A stretch of 64,000 nt of DNA, from contig NZ_SIRE01000015.1 in NCBI RefSeq assembly GCF_004307995.1, positions 1 through 64,000 on the forward strand, read 5' to 3'. Positions 52,758 to 61,484 of the stretch are shown here, in pieces (the stretch's first letter is position 1; every line of letters begins with the position of its first letter). The translations under genes and the position numbers were made by a program. The notes beneath the pieces were generated by a model. It searched no databases. It was not told the origin of the DNA and saw only the letters and a list, made by a program, of their open reading frames with translations. Source of the DNA: Paenibacillus thalictri (GTDB taxonomy: Bacteria; Bacillota; Bacilli; Paenibacillales; NBRC-103111).

Positions 52758-53210
52758 TTATATCGGCTTTACAATCATAAGCAAGATGAGTATCGTCCCC
52801 ATAATGGAAGCCGTATTGTACAGCCTGTTGGCTTGGGCGAGCAAAGATGAGCTGCCCGCTGCCGGATCGCGCTCCCGATCCTCATCTTCGCCCAGCGCTT
52901 GGACGAGCCGCTTCAGCACCGGCCCCATCATGGCCACCGCCACCACCTGGATGAGCACATACAGGATCAAGGAGCCGACAATCCACAGCTCCGAGAACTT
53001 CCAATCCGACAATAGAACAAGCAGAATGCCCGACACAACAGCAAGCGAACCGCCGATTTTAGGAAAATAGTTGAGCAGCCCAAACAGCTTTAGCGACTCC
53101 AGCAGTTGCTCCCTGCTCTGCTTCTTGCGCAGTAAAACATGGCCGAAATACGTCGGTCCGATTCCAAGCACCGCCGACAGTACATGAATCGTCACAAGCC
53201 ATCCCATCAT
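52758..53210 (-). CDS. DUF2269 family membrane protein
   Basis: A 150-residue protein with four membrane helices, matching the DUF2269 family (WLVTIHVLSAVLGIGPTYFGHVLL; FPKIGGSLAVVSGILLV; a loop with acidic residues; IMGTILILLMIVKPI). Histidine 9 is conserved in the family, and a haem or quinone role has been suggested from its fold. It begins the operon with the SDR gene and is controlled by the shared promoter module. Confidence 0.85.
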   Translation of the reverse strand: MMGWLVTIHVLSAVLGIGPTYFGHVLLRKKQSREQLLESLKLFGLLNYFPKIGGSLAVVSGILLVLLSDWKFSELWIVGSLILYVLIQVVAVAMMGPVLKRLVQALGEDEDRERDPAAGSSSLLAQANRLYNTASIMGTILILLMIVKPI

Positions 53211-53257
53211 AACGTCCTCCTCATTTCTCTTTTTCTCATCTGTCCTCTCCGATCTGT

Positions 53258-53309
53258 CATTTAATGTACCATGGGGGATCGTGTTCCGATATTATACGTT
53301 AGTATAGTT
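53258..53309 (-). promoter_or_regulatory. Promoter module shared with the cytochrome-like gene
   Basis: Minus strand: AACTATACTAACGTATAATA (53309-53290), TATAAT overlapping a TATAC...GTATA inverted repeat, 17 bases, then CATGGTACATTAAATG (53273-53258). Layout and spacing are identical to 49185-49235 (AACTATAC, GTATAATA, CGGAA, CATGGTACATT). Confidence 0.7.
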
Positions 53310-53394
53310 CTGAGCTAAGAGCGCTGTCATTTGGACCCCCTGTCTGTTAATCTGATATCAACGCATCATGGCTTAACGAAAGGAGCTGTTTTTA

Positions 53395-54141
53395 TTGGAC
53401 ATTAGAGTATTGGACGAAAGTTTAAGAGAAGCGGCGGCGCAGTGGCGAGGCCCCATCATCGTATCCAGGGGGCGAATTCACCATCTCGCTCAACTGCCGG
53501 GTTATGCGGTCCTGATCGGGGGAAGTATTCAAGGGCTTGTATCCTTTTACATAGAAGATGGGGAATGCGAGATCGTATCGCTGGACAGCCGCCTCGAAAA
53601 CCAAGGCATCGGCAGCAAGTTAATCGAGCTGGTAATTCACGCCGCTAAGGATGCCGGTTGCGAGCGGGTATGGCTGATTACATCCAACGATAACATCAGA
53701 GCGATCCGCTTTTATCAAAAAAGAGGATTTGACTTAAAAGCCGTTCACCGCGATGCGATTACCGAAGCGCGCATGCTCAAACCGTCCATCCCGTTAGTCG
53801 GTTATGACGGCATCCCCATTCGTCATGAAATCGAATTCGAGGTTAAGTTAACGCTGATCGTTGAAGCCGATTTCCGCTTTTTCCAGCAGTATTTCTCATG
53901 TTCCGCAGAAATCGTCCCCCAACTTGAAGAGCTGCAGCTGCAGTTCTGGCAGTGGATCGGTGACAAAAATGTCGATCATCCGTATTGGGAATACCGCGAC
54001 GGCAGTAAATTTGCGGCGAACTACAAAGCCGATGCTTTTGTCGCTTGGCTTAACGAGCAGCATTTTCAAAAACAGGTTGCAAAATTGACAAGCGCCCCTC
54101 ATGAAACTTCAAGACGAGCTGTAAAAACATTATTATTTTAA
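53395..54141 (+). CDS. GNAT acetyltransferase with C-terminal extension
   Basis: A 248-residue protein. Residues 1-125 are a GNAT domain (EIVSLDSRLENQGIGSKLIELVIHAAKDAGCERVWLITSNDNIRAIRFYQKRGF). Residues about 126-145 carry IPLVGYDGIPIRHEIEFE, seen in a Bacillus-type subgroup. The last 95 residues are an extra mostly helical region without a recognised domain. TTG start with AAAGGAG nine bases upstream. It stands alone, with a terminator after it. Confidence 0.85.
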   Translation: MDIRVLDESLREAAAQWRGPIIVSRGRIHHLAQLPGYAVLIGGSIQGLVSFYIEDGECEIVSLDSRLENQGIGSKLIELVIHAAKDAGCERVWLITSNDNIRAIRFYQKRGFDLKAVHRDAITEARMLKPSIPLVGYDGIPIRHEIEFEVKLTLIVEADFRFFQQYFSCSAEIVPQLEELQLQFWQWIGDKNVDHPYWEYRDGSKFAANYKADAFVAWLNEQHFQKQVAKLTSAPHETSRRAVKTLLF

Positions 54142-54215
54142 CTGCATGAATGAAACTTTTGAGGCATTCCGGCCGTCTATTTAAAAAGTGTCATATTTTG
54201 GGTTTAAGCCTCAAC

Positions 54216-54259
54216 GCAAAAAAGCACTTGCTTCCATTACGGAGGCAAATGCTTTTTTA
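54216..54259 (+). terminator. Terminator after the GNAT gene
   Basis: AAAAGCACTTGCTTCC pairs (two mismatches) with GGAGGCAAATGCTTTT, then TTTACG. It is T-rich on both strands, so it may also serve the converging hydrolase gene. Confidence 0.75.
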
Positions 54260-54325
54260 CGTGTGTTCCACCGGCAGATACGCGACTGAGCGCATTGCCG
54301 GTCATAGTATGTGTTGGCCGTTACT

Positions 54326-55144
54326 TTAATGAGTACCACAAGCGAACAAGAACACTTGTTCCCCAATGGATGAAATCATCTTCCGCACATCGCCCGGATT
54401 TGCGGTGCTTTCCGACAACACGGACACAATGATAGATCGGTGGCCGACGTATAGGACGCCCGCCTCGTGAGCAATGCCGGTCAGCGAGCCGGTTTTGCCG
54501 GCCCACTGCCACTCCGGAATGCGGCCTACCGTGGATGCCGACGGCGCAGGCAGCCGTTCAGCCAGTCCGTTGCCGAGCTGCTGCAGCTTCATCACGGCAA
54601 TCATATCCGCGCAAGCGTGCCGGGAAATAAAGCTGCCCGACGCCAGCTTGCGCAGCAGCAGCGAAACATCGGCGGCTGTCGTTATGTTCTGCCCGGGAGG
54701 ATCCGTCAAAAACAACCCGGTCTTATTTGCAAATACGCTTTGCTGCATCCCCAGATCAAGCATCGTACGCCGGATCGGCTCCGGTCCGATCAGATCGATC
54801 AGCATATTGGTGGCCGTATTGTCGCTTTGAATGATCATTAACGTGATTAAATCTTTAATCGACATCACCATGCCCGGCGCCATATGCTGGAGAATGCCGG
54901 AACCGCCGGCCTTATCGCCGGCCCTGAGCGATACCTGATCGTCCAGACGCAGCCGGCCCTCATAAGCTGCGGCATACACCGCAGCCATGATCGGCAGCTT
55001 AATCAGGCTGGCGGCCATAAACCCGCCGTGCTCGTTTAAGCCGAAGCGCTCGCCGCTTTGCAGGTCCTCCACGGCAATACCCCAGACACCGCCGGCCTGC
55101 CGCACTAAGTTCGTTATATTTTGGGCCAATTGTTCCATCAGCAT
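54326..55144 (-). CDS. Class A beta-lactamase-like serine hydrolase
   Basis: A 272-residue protein of the beta-lactamase2 family with complete motifs: Ser46-Leu-Ile-Lys49, Ser107-Asp-Asn109 and Lys-Thr-Gly near residue 224 (WAGKTGSLTG). There is no signal peptide, so it is cytoplasmic, unlike resistance enzymes. It may act on D-amino-acid peptides or esters. It is the last gene of the peptide-use cluster, 90 bases after the RidA-like gene. Confidence 0.88.
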   Translation of the reverse strand: MLMEQLAQNITNLVRQAGGVWGIAVEDLQSGERFGLNEHGGFMAASLIKLPIMAAVYAAAYEGRLRLDDQVSLRAGDKAGGSGILQHMAPGMVMSIKDLITLMIIQSDNTATNMLIDLIGPEPIRRTMLDLGMQQSVFANKTGLFLTDPPGQNITTAADVSLLLRKLASGSFISRHACADMIAVMKLQQLGNGLAERLPAPSASTVGRIPEWQWAGKTGSLTGIAHEAGVLYVGHRSIIVSVLSESTANPGDVRKMISSIGEQVFLFACGTH

Positions 55145-55234
55145 CGTGTTCTCACTGACTCCTTTGCCTGAAACTACAGATCAGCCCGTTCTTCTTAAAT
55201 AAGTACTCCGCCCTTTCACGAAGCTGCGCAGGCT

Positions 55235-55699
55235 TTAAACTTTCAACTGCACGATCATTTCAATCTCGACAGGAGTGTTAAACGGCAAATCGGATGTGCC
55301 GATCGCCGAACGTGCGTGTTTGCCGGACTCCCCGAATACTTGCTCCAGCAGCTCCGACGCGCCGTTAATAACATAAGGCTGATCGGCAAAGCCGTCCGCA
55401 CTGTTGACGAAAGCGAGCAGCTTGACGACGCGCTCCACCCGGTCCAAGTCGCCCAGATGCCATTGCAGCACGCCGAGCAGGTTAATCATCGTTTGTCTCG
55501 CCGCCTGCTGGCCCTGCTCTATCGTCACTTCCCGGCCGAGCTTGCCTTCATAGATCAGTTTGCCGTTAATCCGGCAGTCGTTGCCCGATGTATACACCAA
55601 ATTGCCTACCGTCACTGCCGGAATATACATGGCAGCGGGCGCCCCCGGTGTCGGCAGCTCGATTCCCATACTTTTCAAACGTTCTGATATGATTCCCAT
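55235..55699 (-). CDS. RidA-family protein, long form
   Basis: A 154-residue RidA relative, longer than RidA (about 128) by an N-terminal IISERLKSMGIELPTPGAPAAMY region. The family core is GNLVYTSGNDCRINGKLIYEGKLG, VVKLLAFVNSADGFADQPYVINGASELLEQVFGESGKHARSAIG and FNTPVEIEMIVQLKV. It probably destroys reactive enamines made by a PLP enzyme, in line with the PLP enzyme gene at 59356. AGGAGG is ten bases before the ATG at 55699. Confidence 0.9.
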   Translation of the reverse strand: MGIISERLKSMGIELPTPGAPAAMYIPAVTVGNLVYTSGNDCRINGKLIYEGKLGREVTIEQGQQAARQTMINLLGVLQWHLGDLDRVERVVKLLAFVNSADGFADQPYVINGASELLEQVFGESGKHARSAIGTSDLPFNTPVEIEMIVQLKV

Positions 55700-55754
55700 A
55701 GTCCAAAAACCTCCTGCAGCGCTAACTCTTATGCTGATCATTTAATGTTGTGTT

Positions 55755-56846
55755 TTATTGTTGCGGCTCCCGGAGTCTTACGCCGAATATTCCCAAACCA
55801 GGGACATCCGGAAGCACAATCCGGTTGCCTTCGTACATAACCCCGCCTTCGACGGCGTCTTCGCTCATCATTAGCGGACTATCCAAATCGACGCGAGTGA
55901 CATTACGTTTGGCGGCGGCAAAATGGGCGGCGGCCGAAGCGCCTACCCGCGATTCGATCATGCTGCCGATCATACATTCCATGCCGCTTGCCTCCGCCAT
56001 ACGGCAGATCGTTTCGGCATGGTACATGCCGCCGGCTTTCATCAGCTTGATATTGATCAGATCGGCGGAACGCTGCCGAATGACCTCCAGCGCATCAGCC
56101 GGGCTGAACACACTTTCATCGGCCATGATCGGCGTGTCCACCTGGCTGGTCACAAGCCCCAGTCCGGCAATATCGTGTGCTTTCACCGGCTGCTCGACCA
56201 GCTCGATGTCCAGTCCACCGTCTTCCATAGCCCGGATGAGACGAACGGCCGTTTTGGCATCCCAGCCTTGGTTGGCATCCAACCGCAGCTTGATCCCATA
56301 ACCGATCCGCTCGCGTATCGCCTTCACGCGCCGGATATCCAAGTCCGCATCGCCGAGGCCGACCTTGATTTTGAGCACGGTAAAACCGGACTTCACATAC
56401 TGCACAGCGTCCTCGCCCATTTCCTCCGGGCTGCCCACGCTGACGGTGAAGTCGGTCTCGATCTCATTCTTATGACCGCCAAGCAGTTGGTACAACGGAA
56501 CCCCGCCGTGCTGCGCAAGCAGATCGTATAAAGCCATCTCCACGGCGGCTTTGGCGCTGCTGTTGCGCACAGCCGCTCCATGCAGCACGGGCAAAAGCCG
56601 CTCGTACAGCAGCGGGCTTTCCCCGACCAGCTTTGGCGTAATCCCGTGGATAAACGCTTCGATGCTTTCCACGCTTTCTCCCGTGATCGCCAAGGTTGGA
56701 GGCGCCTCGCCCCAGCCGGTATGACCGCTGTCGGCAGCGATTCGCACGATGACCGACTCCGCCGTATGTACAGTGCGCAGCGCGGTTTTAAACGGTTTCT
56801 TAAGCGGCACGCGAAGCCGGCTTGTTTCGATTCGAGTAATTCGCAT
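55755..56846 (-). CDS. Dipeptide (L-Ala-D/L-Glu) epimerase-like enzyme
   Basis: A 363-residue enolase-superfamily protein of the muconate-lactonising subgroup: LKIKVGLGDADLDIRRV (Lys acid/base pair), LRLDANQGW, ELVEQPVKAHDIAGL, PIMADESVFSPADA and GGMYHAETICRMAEA. This pattern fits dipeptide epimerases such as YkfB, which act on murein-derived Ala-Glu. AAGGAG lies upstream of the ATG. It is 15 bases after the serine hydrolase gene. Confidence 0.85.
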   Translation of the reverse strand: MRITRIETSRLRVPLKKPFKTALRTVHTAESVIVRIAADSGHTGWGEAPPTLAITGESVESIEAFIHGITPKLVGESPLLYERLLPVLHGAAVRNSSAKAAVEMALYDLLAQHGGVPLYQLLGGHKNEIETDFTVSVGSPEEMGEDAVQYVKSGFTVLKIKVGLGDADLDIRRVKAIRERIGYGIKLRLDANQGWDAKTAVRLIRAMEDGGLDIELVEQPVKAHDIAGLGLVTSQVDTPIMADESVFSPADALEVIRQRSADLINIKLMKAGGMYHAETICRMAEASGMECMIGSMIESRVGASAAAHFAAAKRNVTRVDLDSPLMMSEDAVEGGVMYEGNRIVLPDVPGLGIFGVRLREPQQ

Positions 56847-56861
56847 AACAGCTCCGGCTCC

Positions 56862-57923
56862 TTATCCTTGGCCCCGCTTGGCACAAGCCAGGTAGGCGAG
56901 ATTGTGAAACATGGCGCGAACCCGCTTGATCGCCGGATTCGCCCGGGTCGGATGCACCCGGTTGGTGAGCAGCGCGACAAACAGATCCGCTTCCGGATCC
57001 ATCCATACGCTAGTGCCGGTAAAACCGGTGTGGCCGTAAGACGACGGCGAAAACAAGTCCCCGGCCGGCGAATCGTTGCGATCCTTGGCTTGCCAGCCGA
57101 GCGCCCTGGCCAAATTGAGTCCGGCCGTATGATGGCCGGTCATGAGCTTTGCGGTGCTCCCCTGCATCAGCGGACCTTGAACCGCTCCATGATGGCGCAG
57201 CATTGCTTGGCAGAGCAAGCTCATATCGCCAATCGTGCTGAACAACCCGGCATGGCCCGCGACCCCGCCCAAGACGACGGCATTTTCGTCATGCACTTCG
57301 CCGCATACCGTTTCCTTGCGCCATGCGCAGTATTCAGTTGCCGCAATCGGGTACGTTTTTGCCTGCAGACGAGGGTTAAACAATGTGTCGCTCATGCCAA
57401 GCGGCTCGAACAACGTCCCCTGCAAAACGGCCTCTAAGCTTTGACCCGCCACCTTCTCGACAATGTCGCCAAGGATCATAAATCCTTGAGACGTATATTC
57501 CACATACGTCCCCGGCTTGTGCCGCAGCGGCAAGTTTCTGACCGCCGTCATCAGTTGTTCGCGGGTGCCGCAAGACTGGTACAACGGCTGTTGACCGGGG
57601 ATTCCCCCGGTATGGGTAAGCAGCTGAAAAAGCGTAATATCCGCTTTATCCGTGCCTTTATAATCGGTTAAAAAGTGGGCGATCGTGTCGTCCAAACAAA
57701 GTTCGCCTTGTTCCAGCATAAAGATAAGGGGCAGAACCGCAATCGGTTTCGTGACGGATGCCAAATCCCACAAAGCATCCGGTGTAACCGGCTCGCCATC
57801 CCATGCCAGCGTCCCAACGGTTCCTTGCTCCAAAACTCCATGCGAGGTGCCTACGGCAAACGCAGCGCCGGAAAACACCCCGCGGTCGCGCCAATCCTCC
57901 AAAAAACGAGTCAGTTTGTTCAT
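56862..57923 (-). CDS. Class C beta-lactamase-fold serine hydrolase
   Basis: A 353-residue protein with the S-x-x-K motif in WDLASVTKPIAVLPL, a Tyr motif in YVEYTSQGFMILGDIVE and GHTGFTGTSVWMDPEADLFVALLTN at the third motif (HTG). No signal peptide. Relatives include D-aminopeptidases and esterases. The ATG at 57923 has AGGTGATGAG upstream. It is the first gene after the MITE-like element and forms an operon with the epimerase. Confidence 0.88.
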   Translation of the reverse strand: MNKLTRFLEDWRDRGVFSGAAFAVGTSHGVLEQGTVGTLAWDGEPVTPDALWDLASVTKPIAVLPLIFMLEQGELCLDDTIAHFLTDYKGTDKADITLFQLLTHTGGIPGQQPLYQSCGTREQLMTAVRNLPLRHKPGTYVEYTSQGFMILGDIVEKVAGQSLEAVLQGTLFEPLGMSDTLFNPRLQAKTYPIAATEYCAWRKETVCGEVHDENAVVLGGVAGHAGLFSTIGDMSLLCQAMLRHHGAVQGPLMQGSTAKLMTGHHTAGLNLARALGWQAKDRNDSPAGDLFSPSSYGHTGFTGTSVWMDPEADLFVALLTNRVHPTRANPAIKRVRAMFHNLAYLACAKRGQG

Positions 57924-57949
57924 CTCATCACCTGTCCTGTACATTCCCG

Positions 57950-58153
57950 CTATATAAATTGAACAAATGACTTGGAAGCCCGTTCCGTTCCGAAAGGGAT
58001 TATTTTGCCGCTTCAGACAGCTTGTTTTGAATTCCTTTTATTGAAGAGGCCTGGGGATTGCAGGAATTCAAAGCCAAAACTCGCGGACAAAACAATTCCC
58101 TTTCTCCACTGCACTCAGTTCTTCCTGGAAGTTCTTTTGTTCAATTTATATAG
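57950..58153. repeat. MITE-like element with 18-bp terminal inverted repeats
   Basis: 204 bases starting CTATATAAATTGAACAAA (57950-57967) and ending with the exact reverse complement (58136-58153). A subterminal similarity is also inverted: CGAAAGGGATTATTTTGCCGC against GAGAAAGGGAATTGTTTTGT. No ORF. The terminal repeat starts near a TA dinucleotide, but I could not define a target-site duplication. It separates the M20 peptidase gene from the hydrolase-epimerase genes. Confidence 0.7.
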
Positions 58154-58175
58154 TTACGTTTAGAAACGCTAATCG

Positions 58176-59336
58176 TTAGCCTATACGCCCGCTTAGAAAT
58201 TGCCGGGCGATGCGCTCGTAAATCAGCACCGCCTGCTCCACCTGGGCCGCTTCGACGAATTCATCCGGCGCGTGCGCCTGATCCAGGCTGCCCGGACCGA
58301 GTACCACGGTCGGTATGCCGGCGATCGTCACCAGCTTGCTCATGTCGCAGCCCGCGCGGAAACCTTGCGGCTGCTGCGCCACGCCTCTGACATGGCCCGC
58401 CGCTTCCAGCGCCGTGCCGACAATCGTCTCCGCTGCGTCGGTTTGCGACGGAATTGTCGCAACGACAATTTCGATCGGGTCCAGCGACAGCTCCGGTATC
58501 CGCTCCCGCAGGCCGGACAAAATGTCCTCCAGCTCGCGGTCGGCGTCGGCATGCGTTTGTCCCGGAATCAACCGGCGGTCGATGATCATTTCCGCTTGAT
58601 TCGGGATCGTATTTTGCCTTGTGCCGCCTTTGATGATCGTGACCGCCGCACTGGCCGGGCCAAGCTGCGGATGGGCATGCTGCGCCAAGCGGTCGTTCAG
58701 CTTCTCGTATTCGATCAAAAACTTGGCGGCATGTATGATCGCATTCACGCCAAGTTCGGGCCGCCCGGAATGGGCAGCCCGCCCGTTAAAACGCAGTTTG
58801 CGCATGTAAGTGCCCTTGTGGGCGATGCACACGTCAAGGCCCGTCGGCTCGCCGACAACGGCGCCGTCGGCCTTCAGCCCCTGCTGCACAAGGTGCAGCG
58901 AACCGATACCGCCCGCTTCTTCGCCCATGACGGCCGTCAGCACCAGCTTGCCCTGCAGCCCTTGCGGCTGCGCCGCCACCTGTTCCATCGCGCTTAACAT
59001 CGCAACCAGACTGCCTTTGGCGTCGCACGCCCCGACTCCGTACACCTTGCCGTCCTCCAGCCTCGGCTGAAAGGGCGGATGCGACCAGATTTGGCCGGAC
59101 GGATCGTTAACGTCCATATGCGTATTAAATACAAGACAAGGTCCCGGCCCGAAATCCAGCGTCACAATCACGTTGTCTTTGCCCGGTTCGACCGTCTGTC
59201 TGGCCACCGTCGCGCCAAACTCCAATGCCCATTGTTCCACCCAGTCGGCGACAACCGCCACCTCGCCGGGAGGATTCGGCGTCGGCCGCGAAATACATTC
59301 CATCAAAGCCTCGATAACCGATCTCGGCTCTAACAT
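58176..59336 (-). CDS. M20-family metallopeptidase (ArgE/DapE type)
   Basis: A 386-residue zinc peptidase: NTHMDVNDPSGQIWSHPPF (metal His-Asp), GVGACDAKGSLVAML (bridging Asp), TAVMGEEAGGIGS (catalytic Glu-Glu) and the dimerisation domain with GRAAHSGRPELGVNAI. Substrates are N-acyl amino acids or dipeptides. The ATG at 59336 has GGGAG nine bases upstream; the frame to 59405 overlaps the previous gene. It is 19 bases downstream of the threonine synthase-like gene. Confidence 0.9.
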   Translation of the reverse strand: MLEPRSVIEALMECISRPTPNPPGEVAVVADWVEQWALEFGATVARQTVEPGKDNVIVTLDFGPGPCLVFNTHMDVNDPSGQIWSHPPFQPRLEDGKVYGVGACDAKGSLVAMLSAMEQVAAQPQGLQGKLVLTAVMGEEAGGIGSLHLVQQGLKADGAVVGEPTGLDVCIAHKGTYMRKLRFNGRAAHSGRPELGVNAIIHAAKFLIEYEKLNDRLAQHAHPQLGPASAAVTIIKGGTRQNTIPNQAEMIIDRRLIPGQTHADADRELEDILSGLRERIPELSLDPIEIVVATIPSQTDAAETIVGTALEAAGHVRGVAQQPQGFRAGCDMSKLVTIAGIPTVVLGPGSLDQAHAPDEFVEAAQVEQAVLIYERIARQFLSGRIG

Positions 59337-59355
59337 AGAGATCATCTCCCGCTTG

Positions 59356-60609
59356 TTATTGCCACACTTTGCCCAGCAGCTTCTCCAGCTCTTCATAGCT
59401 GGCATGCAGCTGAAGCGGAGAATCGGGAACCGATTTCTCGATCGCGTAAGGCTGTTTGAGCCCGCTGCCGGTGATGACGCAGACGACCGTTTCGTCCGAG
59501 CGCACCAGCCCCCGCTCCACGGCTTGCTTTAAAGCCGCCAGCGAGGCGGCCGACGCCGGTTCGGCGCAGATACCTTCGCAGCCGAGCCACTGCATGGCCT
59601 GCATAATCGCCTCATCCGGCACCGCTTCGGCGAAGCCCCGCGAATCGTAGATCGCGCGCAGCACCCGCTCGCCGCCTTGAATCGGGGCATCGGCGGCAAT
59701 GCTTTGCGCGATCGTCTTGGTCGCGTCGCCGTGGCGTTCCGCCTGCTTCAGCCCCTGATTGAAGGCGCGCACGATCGGGCCGGTCGCTTCCGGCTGTACG
59801 CCGACCATGCGGGGCACGGCATCGATCCAGCCGAGCTGCGCCAGCTCGCAGAAGCCTTTCCAGGCGCCCCAGATGCCGCCGCCCGTGCCGATCGGATGAA
59901 CCATCACGTCCGGCGCCTTCCAGCCAAGTGTTTCGCTGATTTCGTAGGCATAAGCTTTCATCGCCTCGTGGCGTACCGGATTGATGAAGTTGACGAACTG
60001 GTACAAGCCAAGCCGCTTCACCGCTTGCTCCAGCATATCGGTAATTTCCGTCATGCTGTCAAAATATAACGTCGCCGTTTTCGCACCGTACAGCGAAATA
60101 ATCGCTTTTTTCAGCGGATTGGCCAAATATTCCACCAGCACCGTCGGCTCGAAGCCGGCGCGCCGGGAGTAAGCCGCAAACGATGCTCCTGCATTGCCGG
60201 AGCTGTAGGTCAGCCCGCGGGTGAGCCCCAGCTCCTTGGCAAAGCTGATCGCCAGGCTGAAGCCCCGGTCTTTAAAGCTGCCGGTCGGCATCAGCGCGTC
60301 GTTTTTGAAATAAAGGCGGGACAAACCCAACTTCTTGCCCGCATAAACTGACGGGATCAGCGGCGTGCCCCCTTCGCCCAGCGAAACCATATGGGCTTCA
60401 TCACGCAAAGGATAAAATTCATGCCACCGCCACATCGACGTCGTCCGTCCGGCAAATTGCCGTGGGCTCAGCTCTTGTTTCATCGTGTCCAGATCGTAAT
60501 GAGTCTCCAGCAGCCCCCCGCAATCCGGACACGTATTGATCGGCACGTTTAACTCATACACCTTCGAGCAGCCATCGCATGTATAATGCGTTGCATAAGA
60601 CCAGGTCAT
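59356..60609 (-). CDS. Threonine synthase-like PLP enzyme
   Basis: A 417-residue fold type II PLP enzyme. A zinc-ribbon start (YTCDGCSKVYELNVPINTCPDCGG) is followed by the PLP-lysine motif PTGSFKDRG, the SSGNAG loop and GTGGGIWGAWKG phosphate-binding loop. Such zinc-ribbon forms are called threonine synthase, but in a peptide-use operon it may be an ammonia-lyase or beta-replacing enzyme; the RidA genes fit that. AGGAGG is ten bases before the ATG. It is 14 bases after the permease gene. Confidence 0.82.
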   Translation of the reverse strand: MTWSYATHYTCDGCSKVYELNVPINTCPDCGGLLETHYDLDTMKQELSPRQFAGRTTSMWRWHEFYPLRDEAHMVSLGEGGTPLIPSVYAGKKLGLSRLYFKNDALMPTGSFKDRGFSLAISFAKELGLTRGLTYSSGNAGASFAAYSRRAGFEPTVLVEYLANPLKKAIISLYGAKTATLYFDSMTEITDMLEQAVKRLGLYQFVNFINPVRHEAMKAYAYEISETLGWKAPDVMVHPIGTGGGIWGAWKGFCELAQLGWIDAVPRMVGVQPEATGPIVRAFNQGLKQAERHGDATKTIAQSIAADAPIQGGERVLRAIYDSRGFAEAVPDEAIMQAMQWLGCEGICAEPASAASLAALKQAVERGLVRSDETVVCVITGSGLKQPYAIEKSVPDSPLQLHASYEELEKLLGKVWQ

Positions 60610-60623
60610 GACCTGCCGTCCTC

Positions 60624-61463
60624 CTAGCGGGCTTTCGCTTTTGGATTAAACTTGTCTCTCCATACGTCGCCCAAAATATTAATCGCCAACACGACAAGCA
60701 AGATGGAAACGCCGGGAAATACGGAAATCCACCACGCCGATTCCATATACAGCTGCCCTTGATTCAGCATATTGCCCCAGCTTGGCACGTCGATCGGCAC
60801 GCCCAGTCCAAGGAAGCTAAGCGACGACTCGGAAATGATCGCGGAAGCGACCTGAAACGTTGCAATCGTAATGACCGGCGAAAAAATATTCGGCAAAATA
60901 TGCCGGAACAACAGCCGGAAATCGCTGACACCAATCGTCTGTGCCGCCACTACGTAGTCGCTGGAGCGGATGCTCAGCACCTCGGAGCGAACTACCCGGG
61001 CATAAGGCACCCAACCGGTGACGCCAAGCACAATGATCAAATTTTCGAGCCCGCCCCCGAGCACCGCCACAATGGCCAGCGCCAACAGGATCGTCGGAAA
61101 CGCAAGCTGAATGTCGGCGATACGCATCATGACATGGTCCAGCGCGTTATAAAAACCCGACAGCAGGCCGATCACCATGCCAAGAACACCCGAGATCAAC
61201 ACGGCGGTCACCCCGACAAGAATGGAAATGCGGCTTCCGTAGATAATTCTGCTTAATAAATCTCTTCCCAGATGGTCCGTTCCGAGCAGAAAGCCCGATT
61301 CGGAGCCCTCCAGCCAAAACGGCGGTTTAAACCGCATGAGCAAATCCTGCGCATTCGGGTCATGAAGGGCCAGCTTCGGTGCGGCGACCGCCATGATCAG
61401 AAAAAGGATAAGCACAAGCAGCGAAAACCCGTAGTATCCATTTGCTTTTTTCCCTTTCCACAA
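60624..61463 (-). CDS. DppC/OppC-type peptide ABC permease
   Basis: A 279-residue permease with six membrane helices. LLGTDHLGRDLLSRIIYGSRISILVG is the classic DppC start, and YVVAAQTIGVSDFRLLFRHILPNIFSPV the coupling loop. The start is a TTG; the GGAGGG upstream is 16 bases away, so a nearby GTG is possible. It pairs with the DppB-like gene at 61485. Confidence 0.92.
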   Translation of the reverse strand: MWKGKKANGYYGFSLLVLILFLIMAVAAPKLALHDPNAQDLLMRFKPPFWLEGSESGFLLGTDHLGRDLLSRIIYGSRISILVGVTAVLISGVLGMVIGLLSGFYNALDHVMMRIADIQLAFPTILLALAIVAVLGGGLENLIIVLGVTGWVPYARVVRSEVLSIRSSDYVVAAQTIGVSDFRLLFRHILPNIFSPVITIATFQVASAIISESSLSFLGLGVPIDVPSWGNMLNQGQLYMESAWWISVFPGVSILLVVLAINILGDVWRDKFNPKAKAR

Positions 61464-61484
61464 CCGGTTTATGACAGGTCCCTC

